Below, in pieces: positions 20,533-27,091 of a stretch of 31,028 nt of DNA. Made by a program: the position numbers and the translations under genes. The first letter of the stretch is position 1. Each line of letters starts with the position of its first letter. The notes beneath the pieces were generated by a model that was given only the letters and a program-made list of their open reading frames with translations, was not told the origin of the DNA and did no database searches. Source of the DNA: Succinatimonas sp. UBA7265 (GTDB lineage: Bacteria > Pseudomonadota > Gammaproteobacteria > Enterobacterales > Succinivibrionaceae); the NCBI GenBank assembly GCA_002473165.1, contig DKSD01000045.1, positions 4,555-35,582 of the forward strand, written 5' to 3'.

Positions 20533-21027
20533 ATGGATCAGACTCCTATGACTCCGCGCGGCGAGCGCCTGCTGCGCTCTGAGCTTCAGAGACTTAAGAC
20601 GGTGGAACGCCCGCGCATCGTCGCCGCGATCGCCGAGGCCCGCAGCCACGGCGATCTGAGCGAGAACGCCGAGTACGATGCCGCCAAAGAAGAGCAGGGC
20701 ATGTGCGAGGCGCGCATCAAGGACATCGAGGCCAAGCTCTCGTCAGCCAATGTCATCGATGTCACCAAGCTCAGGCACGGCGGCGATCTCAAGGTGGTGT
20801 TCGGCGCCACGGTGACCGTGGAGAACGTCGATGACGGCAAGCAGACGACCTACCGCATCGTAGGCGAGGACGAGGCCGACATCGAACATAACCTCATCTC
20901 CTACCGCACCCCGATCGCCAAAGGGCTTTTGGGCAAGACGGTCGATGACGAGATCGACATCAACATCCCCAAGGGGACCGTGACTTACGACATCGTGGAT
21001 GTGCAGTACATCAATTACGATGACTGA
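20533..21027 (+). CDS. greA: Transcript cleavage factor GreA
   Basis: A 164-residue GreA. The N-terminal coiled coil carries the acidic tip in EARSHGDLSENAEY (D41, E44), which enters the RNA polymerase secondary channel and promotes cleavage of backtracked RNA. The C-terminal FKBP-like domain has FGATVTVENVDDG, TYRIVGEDEAD, LISYRTPIAKGLLGK. AAGGTGA before the ATG. Monocistronic between its own promoter/leader and the terminator at 21044. Convergent with yhbY, the same greA/yhbY neighbourhood as in E. coli. Confidence 0.97.
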   Translation: MDQTPMTPRGERLLRSELQRLKTVERPRIVAAIAEARSHGDLSENAEYDAAKEEQGMCEARIKDIEAKLSSANVIDVTKLRHGGDLKVVFGATVTVENVDDGKQTTYRIVGEDEADIEHNLISYRTPIAKGLLGKTVDDEIDINIPKGTVTYDIVDVQYINYDD

Positions 21028-21043
21028 CAGCCTCAATGATCAG

Positions 21044-21075
21044 CAAGGCCGCCGCGCACATGCGCGGCGGCCTTG
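21044..21075. terminator. Bidirectional terminator between greA and yhbY
   Basis: Long perfect inverted repeat: 21044-21058 (CAAGGCCGCCGCGCA) with 21061-21075 (TGCGCGGCGGCCTTG), followed on the plus strand by TTTTA. Confidence 0.85.
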
Positions 21076-21104
21076 TTTTAAGCGAATGCCAAAGGGCTGG
21101 TGCT

Positions 21105-21395
21105 TTATCTTGGGAGGATGAAGCGGCTGTCGTCCTTGCGCTGGCGGAAGAGGATGGCGACGCGGCCGATGACGCCGATGAGCTCGGCGTGCACGGCGTC
21201 TGCCGCCTGCTGCGCCTGCTCCTTGCGGGTGTCGCCGGCGTTGACGCGGATCTTGATGAGCTCATGGTGCTCGATGGACGAGTCGATCTCGGCTACGACG
21301 GATTCAGAGAGGCCGTCGCCGCCTAACATGACGACGGGCTTGAGCGCGTGGGCCTGGGCTTTTAAAAACTGTTTTTGGTGTGAATTGAGAGCCAT
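21105..21395 (-). CDS. yhbY: YhbY, CRM-domain ribosome assembly factor
   Basis: From ATG 21395 the protein is 96 residues, as in E. coli (97), and nearly all of it is one CRM (KH-like) RNA-binding domain: QKQFLKAQAHALKPVVMLGGDGLSESVV, HHELIKIRVNAGD and VIGRVAILFRQRKDDSRFILPR. The GxxG-type loop is GGDG. It associates with pre-50S particles. A longer in-frame extension upstream to 21803 runs antisense through rlmE and is not credible. It is divergent from rlmE, the conserved arrangement. Confidence 0.93.
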   Translation of the reverse strand: MALNSHQKQFLKAQAHALKPVVMLGGDGLSESVVAEIDSSIEHHELIKIRVNAGDTRKEQAQQAADAVHAELIGVIGRVAILFRQRKDDSRFILPR

Positions 21396-21477
21396 GCTGG
21401 TGCCTGCCTGGAAAAAAGAGATCCGCCCGGGGCGGTTTAAGCGCCGCAAACGCTTATCGTGCGGCGGACAGTAATTG

Positions 21478-21483
21478 TATAAT
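21478..21483 (+). promoter_or_regulatory. -10 element of the rlmE-ftsH operon promoter
   Basis: Consensus TATAAT at 21478-21483; the best -35 is TTATCG (21454-21459) at 18-base spacing, which is weak. Start near 21490, about 33 bases before the GTG. Confidence 0.55.
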
Positions 21484-21522
21484 GGTGTGAATTTTAGCAA
21501 AGTTTTATAAAGGGATTGACCA

Positions 21523-22242
21523 GTGCCGTCTAAAAAGAGAACCGGAAGCCAGCAGCGCTGGCTTAAGGAGCATTTTTCCGATCCCTTCGTCAAACAGGCC
21601 CACAAAGAGGGGCGGCGCTCGCGCGCGAGCTTTAAGTTAGAAGAACTGCAAAAGCGCGACCGCCTCATCCGCAAGGGCGACACCGTCGTCGATCTCGGCG
21701 CGGCACCGGGCGGCTGGTCCGAGTACGCCGTGCGCTGCATCGGCGAGGGCGGGCGGCTGATCGCCTGTGATATCCTGAACATGAACCCGATCCCGGGCGT
21801 CACTTTCCTGAAAGGGGATTTCCGTGACGATCAGGTGTTCAAAAGGCTCTTTGAGCTCATCGGCGGGGCGGCGGATGTCGTGCTTTCTGACATGGCGCCT
21901 AATATGTCAGGCACGAAGGCGGTCGATCAGCCGCGCGCCATGCTGCTCTCAGAGCTGGCCCTCGACATGGCAAGGCGCGTGCTGCGCCGCGGCGGCATCT
22001 TTGCCGTCAAGGTGTTCCAGGGCGAGGGATCGCAGGAATTTTTAAAGGAGCTGCGCCATGACTTTGCAAGCGTCAAAGTGCGCAAGCCCGAAGCCTCGCG
22101 GGATCGTTCCGCCGAGGTTTACATGGTGGCCGAGGGATTCCGCGGCCATCCGCTTTCCGGCATTGCCCCGGGGAGCGAGGACGATTTGACAACCCAAGAT
22201 CCGGGGGAGGAGCCCGGCAAGAGCAATGCAATCGATGACTAA
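21523..22242 (+). CDS. rlmE: 23S rRNA 2'-O-methyltransferase RlmE (Um2552)
   Basis: A 239-residue FtsJ/RrmJ-family methyltransferase. The catalytic tetrad is intact and at E. coli-like positions: K38 (SFKLEEL), D123 (LSDMAPN), K163 (AVKVFQG), E198 (AEVYMV). The SAM site DLGAAPGGWSEY is at 57-68. It methylates U2552 late in 50S assembly and is a heat-shock gene in E. coli. GTG start with AAAGGGA upstream. The C-terminal 30 residues are an acidic extension beyond the E. coli protein (209). Its stop overlaps the ftsH start (ATGACTAA). Confidence 0.95.
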   Translation: MPSKKRTGSQQRWLKEHFSDPFVKQAHKEGRRSRASFKLEELQKRDRLIRKGDTVVDLGAAPGGWSEYAVRCIGEGGRLIACDILNMNPIPGVTFLKGDFRDDQVFKRLFELIGGAADVVLSDMAPNMSGTKAVDQPRAMLLSELALDMARRVLRRGGIFAVKVFQGEGSQEFLKELRHDFASVKVRKPEASRDRSAEVYMVAEGFRGHPLSGIAPGSEDDLTTQDPGEEPGKSNAIDD

Positions 22243-24223
22243 AAACCTGATCCTGTGGCTGGTGATCGCAGTGATCCTGATGTCGCTGTTCGAATCGTTC
22301 ACCTCAGGCGACACTCAGGGCCGGACCGAGGACTACACCAGCTTCGTGCGCGAAGTGCAGGCAGATCAGGTTCAGGAAGTGGTGTTTGACAGCAATGTCA
22401 TCACCGGCATCAAGCGCGGCGGCGAGAAATTCGTCACCGTGATGCCGCTGCGCGATGACAACCTGCTCGACAGCCTGTTCACCCACAATGTCAGGGTTTC
22501 GGGCACGAAGCCCGAGCAGCAGAGCGTGCTCACCACGGTGCTGATCTCCTGGTTCCCGATGCTGCTGTTGATCGGCGTGTGGATCTTCTTCATGCGGCAG
22601 ATGCAGGGCACCGGCAAGGGCGGCCCGCTCTCCTTTGGCAAGAGCAAGGCCAAGCTTCTGGGCGAGAACCAGATCAAGACGACCTTTGCCGATGTCGCAG
22701 GCTGCGATGAGGCCAAAGAGGACGTCAAAGAGCTCGTCGATTTCTTAAAAGATCCTTCCAAATACTCAAAGCTCGGCGGGCGCATCCCCCGCGGCGTGCT
22801 CATGGTAGGCCCTCCGGGCACCGGCAAGACGCTGCTGGCCCGCGCCATCGCCGGCGAGGCCAAAGTGCCGTTCTTCTCCATATCAGGCTCGGATTTCGTC
22901 GAGATGTTCGTGGGCGTGGGCGCCTCGCGCGTGCGCGATCTCTTCGCGACGGCCAAAAAGAACGCCCCCTGCATCATCTTCATCGATGAAATCGATGCCG
23001 TAGGCCGCAAGCGCGGCGTGGGCTTAGGCGGCGGCCACGACGAGCGCGAGCAGACGTTAAACCAGCTGCTCGTCGAAATGGACGGCTTTGAGGGCTTTGA
23101 GGCGGTGATTGTGATCGCCGCGACGAACCGCCCGGATGTGCTGGATCCGGCGCTGCTTCGCCCGGGGCGCTTTGACCGCCAGGTCGTGGTCGGGCTGCCG
23201 GACGTGCGCGGGCGCGAGCAGATCTTAAAAGTGCACATGCGCAAGGTGCCGTTGGCCAAAGACGTGGACGCGGCGGTGCTCGCCCGCGGCACGCCGGGCT
23301 TCTCGGGCGCGGAACTTGCAAACCTCGTAAACGAGGCGGCCCTGATGGCCGGGCGCAACAACAAGCGTGTTGTCTCCATGCACGAGTTCGAGGCCGCCAA
23401 GGACAAGCTTTTGATGGGCGCCGAGCGCCGCAGCATGGCCATGAGCGAGCACGAGAAGGTGAACACGGCCTACCATGAGTCCGGCCACACCATCGTGGGC
23501 AGGCTCATGCCTGAGCATGATCCGGTGTACAAGGTATCCATCATCCCGCGCGGCCGCGCTTTGGGCGTGACCATGTACCTGCCCGAGCAGGATCGCATCT
23601 CCCAGAGCAAACAGTACCTGCTCTCCAATATCTGCACGCTCTTTGCAGGGCGCATCGCCGAGGGCATGATGTTCGGTGATGACAAGGTGACCACGGGCGC
23701 CTCCAACGATATCGAGCGCGCCTCGGACATCGCCAGGCGCATGGTGACGCGCTGGGGCTTTTCCAAGCGCCTGCCGCCGATGCAGTATGAAAAGGACAAC
23801 GATGCTTCCGCTTATTTAGGCGGCGGCAGCACCCAGATGGTCCCGGTGTCCGACGACACCCGCAAGATCATCGACGAGGAAGTGACGTCGATCATCAACA
23901 GCTGCTACGCCAGGGCGCAAAAGGTGCTCGAAGAGAACCGCGACATCCTGGAGAGCATGAAAGACGCGTTGCTCAAATACGAGACGCTCGATGCGCTGCA
24001 GATAGACGATCTCATGGCGCGCCGCCCGGTGCGCGAGCCTACGGTCGATTACGATCCCGCCAGGAATTACGGCAAGGATCAGAGCGGCCCTAAAGGCGGC
24101 GCGGGGCAGCCCCAGGATCCGGCAACCCCCCAAGCCCCTAAAGATGCGGGCGCTGCTGAGGCTCCCAAGGCCCCGGAGCAGGGAAATGATGAGACCAAAC
24201 CAGGCAGCGGAGAGCAGTTTTGA
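22235..24223 (+). CDS. ftsH: FtsH, membrane-anchored AAA+ zinc protease
   Basis: About 662 residues. TM1 (LILWLVIAVILMSLF), periplasmic domain, TM2 (ISWFPMLLLIGVWIFFM); AAA domain with Walker A GPPGTGKT, Walker B IIFIDEIDAVG, pore FVEMFVGVGASRVRD and the second region of homology ATNRPDVLDPALLRPGRFDRQ; protease site HESGH (usually HEAGH) and the third zinc ligand in the SNDIERAS region. It degrades unneeded membrane proteins, LpxC and sigma-32, which ties it to the heat-shock genes upstream. I prefer ATG 22235 (MTKNLILWLV aligns with E. coli MAKNLILWLV) over 22226. The C-terminal tail (about 600 on) is a Pro/Ala/Gly-rich low-complexity segment. Confidence 0.96.
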   Translation: MTKNLILWLVIAVILMSLFESFTSGDTQGRTEDYTSFVREVQADQVQEVVFDSNVITGIKRGGEKFVTVMPLRDDNLLDSLFTHNVRVSGTKPEQQSVLTTVLISWFPMLLLIGVWIFFMRQMQGTGKGGPLSFGKSKAKLLGENQIKTTFADVAGCDEAKEDVKELVDFLKDPSKYSKLGGRIPRGVLMVGPPGTGKTLLARAIAGEAKVPFFSISGSDFVEMFVGVGASRVRDLFATAKKNAPCIIFIDEIDAVGRKRGVGLGGGHDEREQTLNQLLVEMDGFEGFEAVIVIAATNRPDVLDPALLRPGRFDRQVVVGLPDVRGREQILKVHMRKVPLAKDVDAAVLARGTPGFSGAELANLVNEAALMAGRNNKRVVSMHEFEAAKDKLLMGAERRSMAMSEHEKVNTAYHESGHTIVGRLMPEHDPVYKVSIIPRGRALGVTMYLPEQDRISQSKQYLLSNICTLFAGRIAEGMMFGDDKVTTGASNDIERASDIARRMVTRWGFSKRLPPMQYEKDNDASAYLGGGSTQMVPVSDDTRKIIDEEVTSIINSCYARAQKVLEENRDILESMKDALLKYETLDALQIDDLMARRPVREPTVDYDPARNYGKDQSGPKGGAGQPQDPATPQAPKDAGAAEAPKAPEQGNDETKPGSGEQF

Positions 24224-25107
24224 AACTTCAGATCGCAGGGCACACGCTGGATCTCAGCGTCACCAGGGTCATGGGCCTGATCCCGGTGCTCGAGAATGAC
24301 GACCGCCCGGTTTCCGATTATGTGGACACGGCCAAAAAGATGGTGGCCGCCGGCGCCGACTTCGTGGAAGTCGGGATCCGCACGGCTGAGAATTCCACGT
24401 TCATGCCCTCAGAGGAGACGGAGCTTGAACGCCTGATCCCGGTGATCCGCGCCATCGGCGATGAGTGCCGCACCTTCGTCGGCGTGTGCACCTCCTATCC
24501 TGCGGTCATGGAAAAAGCCAACGCCGCGGGCGCGAGTTTCATCGTCGATCCCAACGCGCTGCGCACCGCCGGCGCAATAGAGATGGCCGCGCGGCTGCAT
24601 GTGCCGGTGGTGCTCTGCGATCCGGGCTCGTCCGAGGGCGATCTCGATGATCCGGTCTCAAGGCTCCAGGAGTTCTTCTACGAGCGCGTGGACGCCTGCT
24701 TAAACGGCGGCATGAACCGCCGCAACCTCATCATCGATCCGCTGATGGGCAACCCCAAACGCCTGGACGCCACGTTAAAGATGCTCGGGCGCATTTCGAC
24801 TTTCAAATCGTTCGCGCTGCCGCTGTCGGCGGCGATCCCCGCCGCGCTTCCCTACCTGAAGCTCGCCTCGGACGAGACGGACGCCGTGACGCTTTCCGTG
24901 GCGCTGTACACGGCAACCCGCGGCGTGTGCATCATCAGGACGACCGAAGTCTCGCGCATCGCCATGGCGCTGGCGGCCTGGCAGATGGTCAATGAGACGG
25001 CCAGGCCCCATCAGCTGTCAAAGGGCATCGTCAGGCGCTTTATCGCGATGCGCGATCTCATCCGCGAGCGCTTAGGCCACGTCGTCAAAAACAAATCCAA
25101 AGAGTAA
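24220..25107 (+). CDS. folP: FolP-like protein (dihydropteroate synthase fold) lacking key catalytic residues
   Basis: A 295-residue TIM-barrel protein in the usual folP place between ftsH and glmM. It aligns end to end with E. coli FolP (MKLxxxGxxLDLSxxxVMGLI, ELERLIPVIRAI, NLIIDP, CIIRTTEV). But the residues that bind pterin, pABA and pyrophosphate are mostly changed: N22 is P22, the TPDSFSDGG loop is absent, ESTRPG reads RTAENS, D96 of SVDT is C (GVCT), SRKS reads SAAI (K221 lost) and RVHDV reads RTTEV (H257 lost, R255 kept). D185 is kept. It may be a pseudo-enzyme or a barrel with a new activity; a normal FolP may be encoded elsewhere. TTG start overlaps the ftsH stop (TTGA) behind GGAGAG. 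The symbol reflects position and fold, not proven function. Confidence 0.75.
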   Translation: MKLQIAGHTLDLSVTRVMGLIPVLENDDRPVSDYVDTAKKMVAAGADFVEVGIRTAENSTFMPSEETELERLIPVIRAIGDECRTFVGVCTSYPAVMEKANAAGASFIVDPNALRTAGAIEMAARLHVPVVLCDPGSSEGDLDDPVSRLQEFFYERVDACLNGGMNRRNLIIDPLMGNPKRLDATLKMLGRISTFKSFALPLSAAIPAALPYLKLASDETDAVTLSVALYTATRGVCIIRTTEVSRIAMALAAWQMVNETARPHQLSKGIVRRFIAMRDLIRERLGHVVKNKSKE

Positions 25108-25112
25108 GAGAC

Positions 25113-26465
25113 ATGAAACGCAAGTATTTCGGCACCGACGGCGTCAGAGGCCGTGTGGGCGCATACCCCATCACCCCGGATTTTGTGCTCAGGCTGGGCA
25201 TGGCCGCGGGCAAGGTGCTGGGCAAAAAGCGCGGCGGCCGCGTGATCATCGGCAAGGATACCAGGCTTTCAGGCTATATGCTCGAGGCGGCGCTCGAGGC
25301 GGGATTCTCGGCCTCCGGCATGTCGCCGGTGATGTTAGGGCCGATGCCCACCCCGGCTGTCTCCTATCTCACCCGCGCCTTCAGGGCGGATCTGGGTGTG
25401 GTGATCAGCGCCTCGCACAACCCGTATTTTGACAACGGCATTAAATTCTTCTCAGCCCAGGGCACGAAACTGCCCGATGAGACCGAGGCGGAGATCGAGG
25501 CCGTCATCGACGGCGGGGAGATCGAGGTGTGCGATCCCTCGTGCTTAGGCCGCGCCTACCGCCAGGATGACGCGCCGGGGCGCTATGTGGAGTTCTGCAA
25601 GAGCACGTTTGGCAGCCACCTGAGCCTCGACGGCCTTAAGATCGTGCTCGACTGCGCCAACGGCGCGACCTACCATGTGGCCCCGCTGGTGTTCCGCGAA
25701 TTAGGCGCCAATGTCACCGTGATCGGCAATCATCCCAACGGCCTTAACATCAACGACGGCGTGGGCTCCACCCACCCCGAGGCGCTGTGCGATCGGGTGC
25801 TCGCCGAAAAAGCCGATCTGGGCATCGCCTTTGACGGCGACGGCGATCGCGTCATGTTAGTCGACGCCGACGGCAAGGTGCGCGACGGCGACAATGTCAT
25901 GTACATCATCGCCAATGACCGCAAGGCTCAGGGCAAGCTGCAAGGCGGCGTTGTGGGCACGCTTATGACGAACCTCGGACTCGAGCAGGCCTTAAAGCGC
26001 GAGGGCATAGATTTCGTGCGCTCGAAAGTGGGCGATCGCTATGTCATGGAGACGCTTTTGGAGAAAGGCTGGCGCTTAGGCGGCGAGAACAGCGGCCATG
26101 TGATCTGCCTTGACTATGTCTCAACAGGCGACGGCATCGTCTCGGCGCTGCAGGTGCTCAAGGCCTGCCTGCGCCAGGGCAAAGATCTGCGCGATCTGAG
26201 CGCCGGGCTTACGATGTACCCCCAGGATCTCATCAATGTCAGGACTAACTCGTCCTTTGACGCGCTCTCCGATCCCAAAGTGCAAAAGGAAGTCAAAGCC
26301 GTGGAGGAGAAACTCGGCAGCCGCGGGCGCGTGCTCTTGCGCAAGTCCGGGACGGAGCCTGTGGTGCGCGTCATGGTCGAAGGCGAGGATCATGGCCAGG
26401 TGCACAGCCTCGCCCAGCAGCTGGCCAACGTCATCGTGCACGAGTCCGAGGGCGAAATCGGTTGA
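25113..26465 (+). CDS. glmM: Phosphoglucosamine mutase
   Basis: A 450-residue alpha-D-phosphohexomutase that converts glucosamine-6-phosphate to glucosamine-1-phosphate for UDP-GlcNAc synthesis. Seen: FGTDGVRG at the N-terminus, active serine S101 in VISASHNPYFDNGIKFF, metal loop FDGDGDRV, sugar loop GGENSGHVI, and C-terminal phosphate site RKSGTEPVVRVMVE. Length is normal (E. coli 445). It starts five bases after the folP-like gene. Its stop codon overlaps the -35 element of the secG promoter. Confidence 0.97.
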   Translation: MKRKYFGTDGVRGRVGAYPITPDFVLRLGMAAGKVLGKKRGGRVIIGKDTRLSGYMLEAALEAGFSASGMSPVMLGPMPTPAVSYLTRAFRADLGVVISASHNPYFDNGIKFFSAQGTKLPDETEAEIEAVIDGGEIEVCDPSCLGRAYRQDDAPGRYVEFCKSTFGSHLSLDGLKIVLDCANGATYHVAPLVFRELGANVTVIGNHPNGLNINDGVGSTHPEALCDRVLAEKADLGIAFDGDGDRVMLVDADGKVRDGDNVMYIIANDRKAQGKLQGGVVGTLMTNLGLEQALKREGIDFVRSKVGDRYVMETLLEKGWRLGGENSGHVICLDYVSTGDGIVSALQVLKACLRQGKDLRDLSAGLTMYPQDLINVRTNSSFDALSDPKVQKEVKAVEEKLGSRGRVLLRKSGTEPVVRVMVEGEDHGQVHSLAQQLANVIVHESEGEIG

Positions 26466-26490
26466 AAAATGCGCGGCGTGACTGTATGAT
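26462..26490 (+). promoter_or_regulatory. Promoter of secG
   Basis: TTGAAA (26462-26467) overlapping the glmM stop, 17 bases, TATGAT (26485-26490). Start near 26497 gives a leader of about 39 bases. Confidence 0.7.
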
Positions 26491-26535
26491 CGCACGCACG
26501 TCTGAACGGATAATAATATTCGGGTAAAGCTTTAA

Positions 26536-26946
26536 ATGTACGAAATTGCAATCGTGATCTTCCTGCTGGTGTGCGTGGCGCTGGTGGCGCTCATCTTAGT
26601 GCAGCAGGGCAAAGGCGCCGGCATGGGCGCGTCATTCGGCCAGGGCGCTTCCCAGACCGTGTTCGGCTCGGCAGGCTCGGGCAACTTCCTCACCCGCTCC
26701 ACCTGGAGCCTGATCCTGATCTTCTTTGGCATCTGCCTGTTTATCGGCTGGATGGAAAAGAACGCCCACAGCACGGATTCAGCGGATTTCAGCAACCTTG
26801 AGGCAGGCGCCGAGCAGACTGAGACGGCTCCGGCAAACACCGCCCCTGCCGCAGGCTCAGTGAGCAATACCGACGCCCCGGACACCGGCGCGGCGGCTCC
26901 CGCCTCCGACACCCCGGCAACGGACGCCCCGGCCTCGGGCAAGTAA
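26536..26946 (+). CDS. secG: SecG, protein translocase subunit
   Basis: A 136-residue SecG, the small auxiliary subunit of the SecYEG channel. TM1 at about 3-22 (IAIVIFLLVCVALVALILV), the conserved QQGKGAGMGASFG and FGSAGSGNFLTRSTW loop, TM2 at about 57-74 (LILIFFGICLFIGW). The rest is a Thr/Ala/Pro-rich low-complexity tail, longer than in E. coli (110 total). The Shine-Dalgarno is weak (CGGGTAA, about 11 bases before the ATG). It follows glmM as in many gammaproteobacteria, but has its own promoter; the tRNA-Leu found after E. coli secG is absent. Confidence 0.95.
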   Translation: MYEIAIVIFLLVCVALVALILVQQGKGAGMGASFGQGASQTVFGSAGSGNFLTRSTWSLILIFFGICLFIGWMEKNAHSTDSADFSNLEAGAEQTETAPANTAPAAGSVSNTDAPDTGAAAPASDTPATDAPASGK

Positions 26947-26962
26947 AATTATTGCGGATCTT

Positions 26963-26989
26963 AAAAGCCGTGCCTAAAGCACGGCTTTT
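26963..26989 (+). terminator. Terminator after secG
   Basis: AAAAGCCGTGC (26963-26973) pairs perfectly with GCACGGCTTTT (26979-26989), loop CTAAA. Confidence 0.9.
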
Positions 26990-27091
26990 GCGTGCCTGAG
27001 CGGTAATTTTCGGGCTCACTCGCAAACTCAGCCTTTGAATTAGGCTATAGTCGGTGCATGCGGTCCGATCCGCACTTGCTTTTAAGCCGTG

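Noticed and set aside
21396..21803. N-terminal extension of yhbY upstream of 21395
   Set aside because: It is antisense to rlmE, crosses the rlmE promoter and is unlike any YhbY; the core from 21395 is the normal length.
22372..23466. 364-codon open frame antisense to ftsH
   Set aside because: Another shadow frame in strongly conserved coding sequence.
509..26039. Repeated octamer GCGATCGC (509, 7079, 7509, 11051, 19915, 20626, 25843, 26032), like the cyanobacterial HIP1 word
   Set aside because: Eight copies in 31 kb are far fewer than in HIP1-rich genomes, and they follow from the general GATC excess and common Gly-Asp-Arg or Ala-Ile codons.
26947..27088. tRNA gene after secG, as in E. 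coli
   Set aside because: The region contains only the terminator and a weak promoter; no cloverleaf can be drawn.
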